From contig OZ038466.1 in NCBI GenBank assembly GCA_964036295.1, positions 10,070,001 through 10,134,000 on the forward strand: a stretch of 64,000 nt of DNA, read 5' to 3'. Every line of letters begins with the position of its first letter. Positions within the stretch are counted from its first letter, which is position 1. The position numbers and the translations under genes are program-made. Under the pieces are notes generated by a model. The model saw only the letters and a list, made by a program, of their open reading frames with translations, did not search any database and was not told the origin of the DNA. Shown one piece after another: positions 21,601-31,223 of this stretch. Origin of the DNA: Plumapathes pennacea (taxonomy: Eukaryota; Cnidaria; Anthozoa; Antipatharia; Myriopathidae).

Positions 21601-24043
21601 ACCATATTGCCATGTCATCGTCTTCATTACCAGCATGTTCATCTTTATAATCAACATTATGAACATCGTTATCGTTATCGTCGTCATAAACATCTTATAA
21701 CCAACACCATCTAATTGTGTTTGTCGTCATCGTCATTATCATAATCATCATCATTATCATCATTCATCATCATCATCGTCATCGTCATCGCCATCGTCAT
21801 CGTCATCACCATCATAATCGTCATCAGCATCATCGTCGTCATCATCGTCTCCTCCTCCCATTTCTTCTTCTCCTCTTCCTCATCACTATCATCAAAAACA
21901 ACACTTCAACATTTCTTTATTTCTCTCCAGTCAAACCAGCCAACACAAAGCTGGTGTCGTCAGCTCCAGACAACAACGTCTTGCTTAACATGTCTGTCGT
22001 CATTACGTGTTCGGCAAATGCCAAGCCAGCGATCAGCCACTACAAAATCTACCACGCGGGTGTCTTGGTGTCCAACTCAACATCCGGGACCTACAACATT
22101 TCCCGCGTCACGCCTGGATACAATGGAACATTTACCTGCATACCGATGAACCCACTTGGAGAGGGGAGCAGTGCAACTGTAACCCTCATTATTATTTGTA
22201 AGTTCAATGAGATATCTGTAACTTCTCCTTTTAATACATAGTCAGGTATATGTAGTTTAGTAGGAGAAAGTGGCGGACGACCTCTTGTTTGTGTTCAAAC
22301 TGATCAGGCTATCAGTTCTCATAAACCTCTTTATAGCTTTTGTTCAGGGTAGGTTGGGAGAAATTAATGGAATAATTCGCTTGGGTCCAGCACAATGGCT
22401 TTTATACGACAGTTATATTTTACATCTGCATTTATGCAAAATATACATGTTGATGTGAAAAGCTCTGGGCTTGATCTCATTTTCATAGGTTAATTCGAAC
22501 ATTCGATTCAGCATGACTATTCCTATCAAGACCAACTTAACTAAATTACCATGATGTCCCTTCCACCAGTCTAACACACATTTTATAACTGTAGCCCCAT
22601 GTGGAAGGAGAATTATACAGCCCAGCGGCTTTGCACCACAGATCGTTGGTGGCATTGCAGCTCTAACTGGGACTTGGCCCTGGCAAGTACAGATAGCTCG
22701 CGAACTGGGTTCTGGGACCTATAAGCACATTTGTGGTGGCGCTGTCCTTAGCAACCAGTGGATTGTTACTGCTGCTCACTGCGTGAGCGAAAACCAGGCC
22801 AATTTGACCATTACACTAGGTATGTATCAACATGACCATTACAGTATGTGCTATATGCATATGAACATTACACTTGGTATAGATCAACATACTGCATAGT
22901 CGTTACATTAAACTGTTTCCTTACAAACATTACGCTAGGTATAAATGGACATAACCATTACATGAGCTATTATCAACATAGCCATTGTACTTGGTATGTA
23001 ACAAAATGTAATAACATAAACATTGCACTATGTCAACATACCCATGACACTCTTGATATGTATCAACACAAACATTGTACACGACACTTACTCCTCGTTA
23101 AAGATTTGAGAAGATAACTACGGCAAAAACACCATGTTTACCAGTGTATGTTCATTCATCCATTATTTGTATGGATAAATGCGTACATAGGTAACACATA
23201 TATGTATTCATTTGTCTATTCGATTATGAACATACCTTTAGACCAATCTACAATCTCCTGTGCACGTTTGAAATCTGCACATGCTCTGTACCCTCCAGTT
23301 CTAAGAAAGAAGAAAATTGTGAATTAGTGTGACAATACTGTGACTTGGGGTGACAATCCTGGGTGCACATCACGCCACCCAGTTGTGGGTTTCCCTGACT
23401 GATACTGAATGATGCCTGTGAAAAACGCAGACCTCAAGTCTTGACTAGCAAACTCGTGTAAAATTCACTTCACTGCATTCGCACTCTAATCGTTTCAGGA
23501 GAGCATGAGCTTGGAGTGGACGATGGGACGGAACAGGTGATTGACATTAAAACCATCATTGTTCACCCTGACTACAACTATGCTACAATCACATTCGACA
23601 TCGCCCTGATAAAACTGGCTCGTCCCATGCTGTACAACGATAACGTGGGCCCAATTTGCTTGCCCAGCTCCAACTTTAGTGACAACACAATGTGTTACGT
23701 GACGGGCTGGGGAGGGTTTGCCAGCGGCAGCGCCATGTCCGACAAGCTACAAGAAGCCTCTATACCTCTCTACTCTCACGCTAAATGTGTTGAAGACTAC
23801 AAGGATCTCAATAAAGTCACAGACCACATGATATGTGCCGGCACTCCGAACAAAAACGTTGGCACTTGCAAAGGCGACAGCGGAGGCCCGCTGACTTGTG
23901 AGGACCGCGGGCGCTGGTTTCTCGTGGGGATCACGAGCTGGGGTCGAGGCGGGTGCGCCGATAATGGGTCACCTGGCGTTTACAGCGATGTGTTCTACTT
24001 TAAGGGGTGGATAGAGGGGACGATGAGGAATAACACGAGATGA
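9635..24043 (+). CDS. Secreted mosaic protein: V-like Ig, 4 SRCR, MAM, 7 Ig, S1 serine protease
   Basis: Eighteen exons with GT/AG borders: 9635-9689, 10977-11333, 12117-12740, 13279-13677, 14115-14441, 14962-15294, 16154-16288, 16631-16869, 17393-17498, 17959-18213, 18396-18656, 19372-19635, 20178-20432, 20688-20954, 21293-21568, 21931-22197, 22595-22819 and 23499-24043. They total 5190 bp, or 1729 residues plus stop. All junctions are phase 1 except one inside the MAM domain. Domain order: signal peptide, V-like Ig, SRCR, Pro/Ser/Thr-rich linker, three SRCR, MAM, seven Ig, S1 protease. No transmembrane segment is seen, so it is probably secreted. SRCR and MAM domains commonly mediate extracellular binding and often accompany S1 proteases (as in enteropeptidase and neurotrypsin). 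This exact arrangement is not one I recognise. It shares V-like and KP-type Ig exons with the neighbouring receptors. Confidence 0.88.
10977..11333 (+). CDS. V-like Ig exon of mosaic protease (B-strand Cys replaced by Trp)
   Basis: 119-codon phase 1-1 exon. It is similar to the V-type exon of the divergent receptor: the start FSWSKTPPAP matches QWTPAQ, C-strand SLIIWEQE, and F-strand DLTRFRC. The position of the first Ig cysteine holds Trp (NLSWTF), so the standard disulfide cannot form. An extra Cys near the start (ECFSW) might substitute. Confidence 0.85.
11480..11790. repeat. Degenerate GTAGTG-rich minisatellite in intron
   Basis: Repeated variants of TAGTGTAGTGCAGTT and GTAGTGGTGTGGTG over about 300 bases in the intron before the first SRCR exon. 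No exon is recognised in the remainder of the intron. Confidence 0.8.
12117..12740 (+). CDS. SRCR domain 1 plus Pro/Ser/Thr-rich linker
   Basis: 624-bp phase 1-1 exon. The first half is a group A-type SRCR domain with six Cys (GTIC, VVCRMLGY, LAC, LEC, TKC, LLC) and the hallmark GRVELY and VWLD. The second half, about 95 residues, is rich in Pro, Ser, Thr and Gln and is probably an extended, O-glycosylated spacer. Confidence 0.92.
13279..13677 (+). CDS. SRCR domain 2
   Basis: 399-bp phase 1-1 exon with six Cys and the motifs GRVEIYY, WGTVCDD, VVCRALGF, IWLDDVNC and DAGVYC. The donor GTACGT at 13678 keeps phase 1; the GTAAGT four bases later would not. A short Pro/Thr/Ser tail follows the domain. 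Confidence 0.92.
13796..13811. repeat. Poly(C) run in intron
   Basis: About 15 consecutive C residues in the intron between SRCR 2 and SRCR 3. Confidence 0.8.
14115..14441 (+). CDS. SRCR domain 3 with an extra Cys pair
   Basis: 327-bp phase 1-1 exon. The motifs GRVEIYY, WGTVCDDDWD, VICRMLG, LLDEVWC and VGIVC mark an SRCR domain. It has eight Cys where the other three have six; the additional pair is in NCSWC. That pair could form a local extra disulfide. Confidence 0.92.
14962..15294 (+). CDS. SRCR domain 4
   Basis: 333-bp phase 1-1 exon with six Cys and the motifs GLVEVYY, WGTVCDNNWD, VVCRMLGY, ILLDQVNC and DAGVVC. Confidence 0.92.
15900..16025. repeat. Dispersed intronic repeat (CAAATRAAAGCTCTC-like)
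   Basis: The stretch GGTGCGACCAGTCAAATAAAAGCTCTC with following AGTACA and CAGCAGTGTA recurs, diverged, at about 21080-21165 and partly at 19160-19205. It looks like an interspersed repeat in three introns of this gene. Confidence 0.6.
16154..16288 (+). CDS. MAM domain, first exon
   Basis: 135-bp phase 1-1 exon with the MAM opening CNFDTWFCRWENSLDD and DWTRETDGTPS. The polypyrimidine-rich intron that follows (16289-16630) contains open frames that are not coding. Confidence 0.88.
16631..16869 (+). CDS. MAM domain, second exon
   Basis: 239-bp exon, phase 1 to 0. It carries typical MAM core motifs: HFLYLEAS, LVSPQISSSGPLCMTFYYHMYG, IGTLQV and W-Y-KATVPL. Ends at a GTTTGT donor. Confidence 0.88.
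17393..17498 (+). CDS. MAM domain, last exon
   Basis: 106-bp exon, phase 0 to 1. It has the closing MAM motif GDIAIDDIDFVETANC. It restores phase 1 for the Ig exons that follow. Confidence 0.88.
17959..18213 (+). CDS. Ig domain A of mosaic protease
   Basis: 255-bp phase 1-1 I-set exon with VVLSC, VIWKKNG and DNGAYECSA. Confidence 0.9.
18396..18656 (+). CDS. Ig domain B of mosaic protease ('KP-type')
   Basis: 261-bp phase 1-1 exon opening DKPRGTTLAS, with VAITC and YVGTYRCNC. The usual C-strand Trp is absent. It belongs to the same Ig subtype as the exons at 5998, 20688, 21931 and 47010. Confidence 0.88.
18890..19100. repeat. CAACATTGT-rich dispersed element in intron
   Basis: Contains TGGCAGCAACATTGTGTCC, a pair of opposed GTGTCCGCAACA and TGCGGACACAAC blocks, and ACAATATTGCCGACACAATGTTTCC. 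Open frames on both strands here are not supported as genes. Confidence 0.45.
19372..19635 (+). CDS. Ig domain C of mosaic protease (I-set)
   Basis: 264-bp phase 1-1 exon with LTIYCNASG, ITWEKVGDN and DDAGAYRCTASNG. It resembles the I-set exon of the array receptors (30038-30289 and 46480-46731). Confidence 0.9.
20178..20432 (+). CDS. Ig domain D of mosaic protease (I-set)
   Basis: 255-bp phase 1-1 exon with VTLYCNATGKP, IRWTKAGDN and RGSYICTATNGIG. Confidence 0.9.
20688..20954 (+). CDS. Ig domain E of mosaic protease (KP-type)
   Basis: 267-bp phase 1-1 exon opening YKPFSTTLE, with FTMKC, DAGTYKCAPENLIGFG. The layout matches the KP-type Ig of the flanking receptors. Confidence 0.9.
21293..21568 (+). 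CDS. Ig domain F of mosaic protease (I-set)
   Basis: 276-bp phase 1-1 exon with VSFYCNATS, ITWTKVGDQ and NAGRYQCQADNG. Confidence 0.9.
21722..21900. repeat. CATCGT/CATCAT trinucleotide-rich microsatellite
   Basis: Long imperfect run of TCATCA, TCGTCA and TCATTA units in the intron before Ig domain G. A His-rich open frame across it is an artefact of the repeat, although the same frame runs on into the true Ig exon at 21931. Confidence 0.9.
21931..22197 (+). CDS. Ig domain G of mosaic protease (KP-type)
   Basis: 267-bp phase 1-1 exon opening FKPANTKLVSSAP, with VVITC, NGTFTCIPMN and LGEGSSAT. It is strongly similar to the KP-type Ig exons in the minus-strand receptor and in the array (the LGEG/LGAG motif after CxPxN). 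Confidence 0.9.
22595..22819 (+). CDS. S1 serine protease, first exon (IVGG and catalytic His)
   Basis: 225-bp phase 1-1 exon. It starts SPCGRR, carries the mature-chain start IVGG, then WPWQVQI, HICGGAVLS and the catalytic His in TAAHC. The residue before IVGG is Gln, where most zymogens of this family have Arg or Lys. The SPC Cys could tether the protease to the long N-terminal part after cleavage. Confidence 0.92.
22820..23498. repeat. Last intron of protease gene: degenerate tandem repeat and duplicated block
   Basis: Between 22820 and 23080 are repeats built on ACATTACACTAGGTATGTATCAACAT, which resemble the exon end and donor just upstream (ACCATTACACTAGgtatgt). The block from about 22915 to 23445 recurs at 32805-33003, 39661-41075 and 49440-50005, so copies of this intron mark the edges of the receptor duplication units. 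Confidence 0.8.
23499..24043 (+). CDS. S1 serine protease, last exon (catalytic Asp and Ser)
   Basis: 545-bp terminal exon. The catalytic Asp is in FDIALIKL and the catalytic Ser in CKGDSGGPL, followed by ITSWGRGGC and SPGVYSDV, so the triad is complete. Six residues before the Ser, the specificity position, is Gly (GTCKGDS) and not the Asp of trypsin, so Arg/Lys specificity is unlikely. The stop TGA is at 24041-24043. Confidence 0.92.
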
Positions 24044-25360
24044 GAGTATTTGATATAAAGCTTTATGGCAAATGGTTTTAAAGGCCTATCAAATTGACAC
24101 CTATATTTAAATTTCTATTTCTCAGAGCTCGGTGAAATGAGCTAACCTAAGATTAATCGAGCTTCTCGTGATTTTAGTCTACAACTGCTGCAAAGTTTTA
24201 ATTAAAGACTAACTAGTTAGTTAGTTAACTAAAAAGTCTGTTCTTGCTCAAAAATATGCGAGTAAGTCGTTTTATAGGCGAAATCTTTTCACTTTCAGTC
24301 TAAAGATGACGGTACAGTTCAGACCTAACACTGGATTAACCTAATTGTGTTTTAAACAGTGGGCGCAGTGTCCGGTTGTTGATTAAGCTAAACCATCAAT
24401 AACCAAAGTCAATTATTTCTCTTGAACTCTTGGCCAAAGACGCAGTTTTTCATTTTTTTGAAAATTCAAAGAACCAACTGAAACTGCTTGTTCTAGCTCA
24501 AAATATATCAAGGAAATCGTGTTGTAAGCAAAACATTCACTTTTTAAGTCTAAAAGAGACAAAATAGTTTAAACCTATTTCAGGCCTAACCATGCTTTAC
24601 ACTGGACCCGAATTTTACTGTTTTTCTAAGAGAAAATAGTGTAAATAAATTTAAAACAATTTATTTATGTTTGATTAATGTACAAAGGCACTCGCGTGTC
24701 TCGAGTAGTTTTTATTGAATATCGAGAATCAGGAGACTAGGCCAAAATTGCTAGAACCCCATTTTCGACCTCTAGATTCGGATTTAAGTTCTGTTCCATG
24801 TTTTGCAAGTCTTCAATTACGACATTTTGTATAAAAGTAATTTTCTTTTGGTTTTGACAACTATGTTGTCAACGTTAGTTGATAACTTTGTATAATGATT
24901 CTGTCACGCACGCGCAGAGCTTTGGTATTGTTCTTTTAAAAGTCCAATATTTAGCTGTATTACTGTATCGATTAAAGCAAGTTTCTAAGAAAATACACCT
25001 TTTCTACTCACGGATAGGATCAAAATGACAGTTTAGATAAAACAGACTTTTGGTAATTAGAAGTGAACATGTTGAGATCATCTCTATATTAGTGGAGAAC
25101 TTTGGGTAATAAAACTACTTGAAAAGAGGTGAAAAAGCATGTTGAAATATTTATATCAATGAAGGATACAATAATTAATTAAATATACTTGCGAAAATTT
25201 TTATATCAATTAAAGAGTTGTCAGAAATGAAGTTATTAAGACACTAAATAAAGAGGAGGCTTTTAAGGACTCGTCACCGCGGAACTGAAATAGGTACAAG
25301 TGCAGATATCTTGTGCTGTTATTAGATTATATTTAGTTCACAATTTAATAATAAAAAATG
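24044..25360. other. 3' region of protease gene and intergenic DNA with a diverged direct repeat
   Basis: No coding exon seen. Two diverged copies of a block of roughly 100 bases (TGTTCTTGCTCAAAAATAT... and TTGTTCTAGCTCAAAATATAT...) lie near 24240 and 24490. Possible poly(A) signals AATAAA occur but none is clearly tied to the gene. This stretch is missing from the equivalent places in duplication units 2 and 3. Confidence 0.6.
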
Positions 25361-26759
25361 TCTACAATTTATGCGTCACGAAACGTGTGTCGTCGACATT
25401 AAAATAGTGTCCAGTGTGACTACACTGCACAATAATAACACATTGACATTCTGGTCAAACTCTCACTTGTCCCTAAACTCAAAGCATCCCAGAGCTCACA
25501 AATTAAACATTCTTTATCGTTTTGCCCGCCGCCCCACGATATGCCCCTTGGTCTCCGAGGACGAGGCATACAGGGAATACTCCTCTCAATAGTAAATGTA
25601 AAGTAAGTTTAAAGCAAGTGTAAATGAGCATACAACGTTCATACTTCCTTCCAGTGTCAGATGAATATAGACATGCGCCAGATATGAACTGTGGCACTCC
25701 CATTCAAATTATTAGCGCGTAAAATACGTTGATCGGATAATATTTTCCTTTTTTCCCCTTTCTTGTTTTCTTTTTGAAGTCTATTTCAAACATCTCGAAC
25801 GCAGTTTATAGCATCAAAGTACAAACTTCTCTGTAGTGCGTTTCCGGTTTCCAAAATGACAGTGGTCGGCACAATAGGCCAATATTTGTACTCTCTTTCG
25901 CTCCCGAGTCGTCATGTTGGATTGTTTTTATGACGAGGAGGCATAGGAAAGAGCGTTACAGACGGACAAAGCGTTTTATTATATAAATGAATAACCCCCT
26001 GCCCCTCCCCCCACCCCGCTTTGGAGTATTACGCCTAACTGAAAAAAAAAAAAAAAAAAAATTAAAAGTCAACCAGACTAATAGCAGACTCTGCATGAAG
26101 TGCCATCATTTTGGCACTGATTTCTCATCAGTCATTAGCTTAAGTATAGAGTGTTCTCACGTGACGTCATCAGAAAGCTACTTCCGAAGTTACGCACCCT
26201 GCAAGCCTGATACACTGAGAGTTTCAAGACTGTAATGTGTTAAGCATTATTGCAAAAATCTGGGTCAATATACGAAGTTTCTATCGGGAACTATGAACGT
26301 TTGAACACCGAGACAACAAAGCCGTGTGTCACGCTTGTGGCCGCTTGAAATCGATGCTTGTGGTCTGAATTATAAAGTTTTTCTTCCCGAAATATGTTAA
26401 AATTACACTGCTAAGGATTTCGAGTAAAACAGAATTAAAACGAGTCACAAATCAGCTTCACTTTGTGTTCCGAGTTATTGGGGGCCACACCAACATGGCG
26501 GCTCCATACAAAGCTTTATTAAATCTACCAAAAACAAATTGCGGTTACTTCGCCAAAATTAAACCTAGACAATCAAAAATTGGTATCTGGACTAATTTGA
26601 AAGTGCTCTTTTCATTTCTAGAGTTAAAAATGTAGTATCTGCTATTTTAGAGAGTGTTGCGGTCGCGTGACCGCTTGCACATGTTTGGCATAATGCCCTC
26701 TGGCAGACACCTCACACGAAGCGGATATCAAATCAAGGCATCTTTTTCTTTCACTTTCG

Positions 26760-26960
26760 AATGTAGGCCTTTATGATGTTTACAAAAACCGTCAATGGCA
26801 ATTGGATAGCCATATTTCTGTGGTGTATTTACTGCATTCTTGAGTACCTCATCTCTGGGAACCTATATTTTTCGGTTTCTGCATCCAGAACCACCCTGCG
26901 TTTTTCCCATTCTTAAAACTTCCCGTCTTTCAAGGAAACTATCATTTCTAAGTATACAGT
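26760..26960 (-). pseudogene. Protein-like fragment (PEMEVL...GFCK type), unit 1
   Basis: A minus-strand segment homologous to the open frames at 42178-42444 and 50627-50968, which share LPEMEVLKNAV and YPIAI followed by FCKHH. In unit 1 it is not open over a useful length. The parent protein is not recognised. Confidence 0.3.
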
Positions 26961-28378
26961 AAACGCACAGATGACGCGACACTTTAGACGGCGGCGAATA
27001 CATCACGATAAACCTCAAGAACCCCCCAAAAAAATCCCCATTCGCTCACAGCATCACGTGGGTCAGCAGCAGTCGATACGCTATGTTGGTCAGTTGGAGC
27101 ACAATGAATTCGCCTCGTAATTCTTGGATATGGCGCGTTTGTGTGGCATGCCTTTTAGTTGGAAAACATCTAAAGCTGGCAGGTAACATTAAAGTTTGTA
27201 TTTCTGTTTTGTTTCCTGGTTAAAATGAAATCCTCTTCAACAATTCGCGTACATGGAATCGAAAGAAAGCACAACGCAGCCCAGTATGACTGCAAAAACC
27301 ATCCGTCTCAACAGAATATAGCCGCGGCTGACAACGAACGATAAAACTCATACGAGAGAACACGTTTCTTAGTGGTAATTCCGCACAAAGCGAGACCCCC
27401 ACTAGGGGAGCTTGAAGCATTTCCCTAACTAAAGCAACGATTTTCCCCTTTCGATTTACAAGAAGCTTGTATGCTGACTGATAGCAAGTGATAATTCGTG
27501 GCTTAGAGAGCAAGCTCTCTCGTTAGGATGTTTTAACATTACCATACAGCCATTCGTTTCAAGTATTAGTGACAGTTCTATATTGAAACAGGGCAGAAGG
27601 ATCGAACTCTCGCTTGCTAACTTGCTTGCGGCACAGACAACATAGAAGACGCCGAATAATTATTGCCAGAAATATACAAGGAATGATTCTCGATCAATCG
27701 AGTATATCCACAGAAGACGAAAATTCCATTAGTAAAGTACTACACATTCTAGTCCTTCGCAAAGGGATATTCCCTGAATTCGGATATATCATGTGATGAT
27801 CACAGCGGGTTGCTGAAAAGCGACGATAAATCCTACGAGCTGAAGTCTATACAGTATCAGTAGTAGACATGTGCTATACTAATTATCAACCACAGAGGAA
27901 CTGGTCTGTATTCTCTCTTGTTATCAATACAAACAAACGTTGACGTTGATAACTTATGGTGCAATCATATTTTGTAATTGTGGTTTCTCTTGGCTGAGCA
28001 CACTCACGATTCGACTATTAAATCTTCTTAGTTTGTTATCTTAGTTGCACATTCCTTCATTACCAGAAGAAGTGACCTTTACTCTGCCGATCTATTTTGA
28101 TGGGGTTTTATTTTTGTGTCTACTGCCTCGAAGAAGGTGTAGACACTATGTCGTCGAGCGTGTAAGTAATGTAATGTAAGAATCGATAAATGGTCGTGCC
28201 TTAATATTCGGAACCAATGAAAGAATCCGCTGGATTGCCGATTGTACACGAACTTCGCTATTGGTCGAAGAAACAATGACAGGGCGGCGAAGGCTGGTTC
28301 GTGACAAGCCCGTGATCACGAGAAACCCATGAGGTCACAGCGTTTTCAGCGAGGCGATCGGGTTAGTGAATATTTCAT

Positions 28379-28633
28379 ATGAATTGCTTCAAGCTTACCA
28401 GGATAACTTGCCGCACCTTTCGAAATGTGTGTCAAACCGGTCAAACGAAAGGTTATTTCACTGTTTTGAATCAACGAACTTGGGGTCAACTGAACCGATA
28501 CGGAGTTAGAGCGACGAGTTGCCTTGCCGAGGGAAAGCAGCGGACGCTTGACGCTGATACGCAGAACAACATCGAGCCCCTTTTGGAGAAACTAAAGCCC
28601 CTTGTTAATTTTGTCTCAAATCACAGTTTTTGA
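28379..28633 (+). other. 84-codon open frame inside intron 1, unit 1
   Basis: Starts MNCFKLTRITCRTFRN, rich in Arg, Thr and Cys and poor in acids, like a mitochondrial presequence. It is preceded by a GC-richer, promoter-like stretch. Copy 2 has the same frame (44841-45095) with almost no change, while unit 3 (from about 53588) is broken. Since the whole surrounding intron is nearly identical in units 1 and 2, the open frame alone is not evidence of selection. It may be the first exon of a captured gene. Confidence 0.25.
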
Positions 28634-28914
28634 AAATATGTGTGCCGAAAACGCTGTATAATATGTTTCGTGCCAAAGTGTAAGGTTTAGGCAAACAAGC
28701 GTGCATGTTCAAGTAGCTGTAAGACAGCTTAATAGCCTTATCTCATCTTGGAACGCTTTTAGAACATGATGCCCGGTATCATTTTCGGCTATCTGTGTAG
28801 TGCCCACATCCACCTTCCATTTGGTCATTCGCGTACGAGTAAAAATAAATGTATACTTTAATACTTGAGCCTAGTTCTGCTTGTCGTTACTAATTTTATT
28901 TGGACGGCTGTGGG

Positions 28915-29201
28915 ATGAAATATTTACAAAAACCGCCAATGGCAACTGAATAGTCATATTTCCTATCAATGGCTACTGCATCCTCAAGCACCTTCATCTC
29001 CGGGAACTTATATTTCTCCAGTACTTCAGCCTCGCCTCGCGACGCTGTGCTTCTTTGTGCTGATCCGCGTTTTGATCTGTAAAATGCCTTCAATGTCTGG
29101 GCATAATTCCTTCTGTTCCTGCATGAAGTGTATACGTTTTCCCTATTCTTAAGTTTCCCCAGAAAAAACTTGTTTCTTATACAACAGTTTAGCGCAAACA
29201 C
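28915..29201 (-). other. Minus-strand protein-like fragment (FPEMKVLEDAV), unit 1
   Basis: Open frame of 101 codons reaching 28896, with KYKFPEMKVLEDAV and YSVAIGGFCKYF. It is related at protein level to the fragments at 42178 and 50627, and has near copies at 45358-45555 and 54093-54311. Identity and function are unknown; it could be part of an ancient repeat. Confidence 0.3.
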
Positions 29202-29539
29202 AGATGCGACGCGACATTTTGGAAGCGGGCCAGCTGATTCAAGCTAACGGAAATACGTCACAAATTATCTTGTGGTGCAAGAGGGGTGGCCTGTGGCAAA
29301 TGCCATTTATTTATACAAAAAAATAGAAGAAAAAATGCAGTAGACACATGCACCTCACAGGTGCCTATTTTTACGTTTTGATAAAGGCCCACCAAAAATA
29401 TGTCACTGAAGTATCCAAGGAGTCACTGGAGTATTCCCCTCTACACAACTTATAACAGATAAACTATATTAGATGAATTACCGATGCACATATTTGTGAA
29501 AGGAATTAAAAACATCTTTTCTATTGCTGTTCATCACAG

Positions 29540-29875
29540 AAAGCTTAACATGGACGCGGCTTCCACCAAATCCAACTAAAGTAATTACAAACTCTACCGC
29601 TTCCTTGCCATGGGGCTATAAATTGGACAAAAGTGAGACCGTCACTTACATCGAGTTTACAAGAAAAGATGGTTCCACCGGCAGCACTGACATTGGAGAT
29701 GTGAATGCAGATGATGTGATCTCCGGAACTCCTAACAACATAAACATAACAGCGACAAAAAACTCGGTAGTACTCAACATTCATGAGGTTGAGATAGACG
29801 ACCAAGCAATGTATTGTTGCAAACTGGTCACATCACAGAAACGGGAAGAAAAGTGCACCTACTTAAAAGTTCTTG
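29540..29875 (+). CDS. V-like Ig exon, copy 1 (no B-strand Cys)
   Basis: 336-bp phase 1-1 exon beginning ESLTWTRLPPNPT. The B-strand Cys is replaced by Trp (SLPWGY), and the C-strand Trp appears to be Phe (EFTRKD). The F strand reads QAMYCCKL, with another Cys in REEKC. Confidence 0.85.
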
Positions 29876-30562
29876 GTAAGATTATATTTATGTCCTTTTT
29901 AGCATGACATGTGAACACCTGAAAAGTGACAAAGCAAGTGTGTATGTAGAATGTATATGTGCATGTGTATGCATCCCCTCAATACGTCAGTCTTACATGA
30001 ACCTATTCAATTGCTGTTTCATTTTTTATCAATTCAGTACCACCAAAATTAGACATCTCACCCATGAACGAAACGGTCGGCGAGAAAATAAGTCTAGCTC
30101 TTTTCTGCAACGCTACTGGGATTCCTGCTCCAAACATCAGCTGGACCAAAGTGGGGAGTGACAAGCAGTTCAGTCAGAAAGAACATTTGGTCATTGATCC
30201 AGTACGCAAGGAGGATTCTGGGATTTACATATGCAGAGCATCCAGTGAAGCGGGCAACATCACGGCAAAAGCTTTTGTGAATGTCCAGTGTAAGTCATAA
30301 TAATGTATAACTTACAGCTGGGACAGGTTTTTTTCAATGTGCAGTTTCAAATATGATACCCAAGTTAAACTGGCTGTATTGGTCTAATTCGTTCTTTCGC
30401 TTATTTGTCTATTCTAGCTTTCTGAATTGCTCAGAAACGAAAAAATGTAGTAAACTGTTGCCGAAGTCCAAATTTCTTATTCAGTAGTGACTACAACCGG
30501 TCTTTACTTAGCAAAAACAAAACAAGCTTTCTAACGCAAGCTTTCCTCTCTTCAACGAGCAG

Positions 30563-30825
30563 ATAAACCAAGAAACACCACCTTACTCAGCAGCGCTGTT
30601 ATGGATACCGTCACTATAGGTGGATCCGCAACATTCAACTGCAGCACAGATGCCAACCCACCTGCACACGTATATTCAGTCTTTATCATGAAGGATCATT
30701 AATTGCGCGAAATGCATCATTCACGATTGATAGAGTTAAGTGGTCTGATCAAGAAAAGTACACATGTGTGCCCTCCAACATTTTTGGTGCAGGAAGAAAT
30801 GCTTCCATCGCTCTCACTGTTTCGG
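30563..30825 (+). pseudogene. KP-type Ig exon with 2-bp insertion, copy 1
   Basis: Opens YKPRNTTLLSS like copies 2 and 3. It is 263 bp against 261 bp in the others. After NPPAHV the frame is lost and a stop follows within about ten codons. Splice borders are intact. Confidence 0.8.
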
Positions 30826-31067
30826 GTAAGGTTTTGTAAAATGCATTCTCCTTTTTTTACCCTAAAATTTGTAGTTAAAACTGTTCTTTCATGCATACAT
30901 TAATATATCAGCTCTTCAAGCAATCACGTGACTGCATTTGTTGCGCTTTGGGATTGGTCCAAACAAGTTTGGCTGCATTCTTCTTTATCTTCTTATCAGT
31001 TATAATGTGTTCAAATTCTATCTTACTGGTTCTCATTGTTGTTTAACTCCCCTTGATCCCATTTCAG

Positions 31068-31223
31068 CTCCGACAACACCCACAGGAGTTCCAGAGATAA
31101 AGACCTCCAAGAAGTGGCTAATCGTTGCTTGCTCCCTCGGTGGAATTGTTATAGTTCTGATTGTTGGAGTTATTGCCCGTTGCATTTGGCTAAAAAGGCG
31201 ACGCAAAACACAGAAGTATAACG
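31068..31223 (+). CDS. Transmembrane exon, copy 1
   Basis: 156-bp phase 1-1 exon: a Pro/Thr stalk (APTTPTGVPE), a hydrophobic stretch IVACSLGGIVIVLIVGVIA and a basic stop-transfer WLKRRRK. Confidence 0.85.

Noticed and set aside
21717..21900. His/Arg-rich and Ile-rich frame upstream of Ig domain G
   Set aside because: Translation of a CATCGT microsatellite; the coding part starts only at the CTCTCCAG acceptor before 21931.
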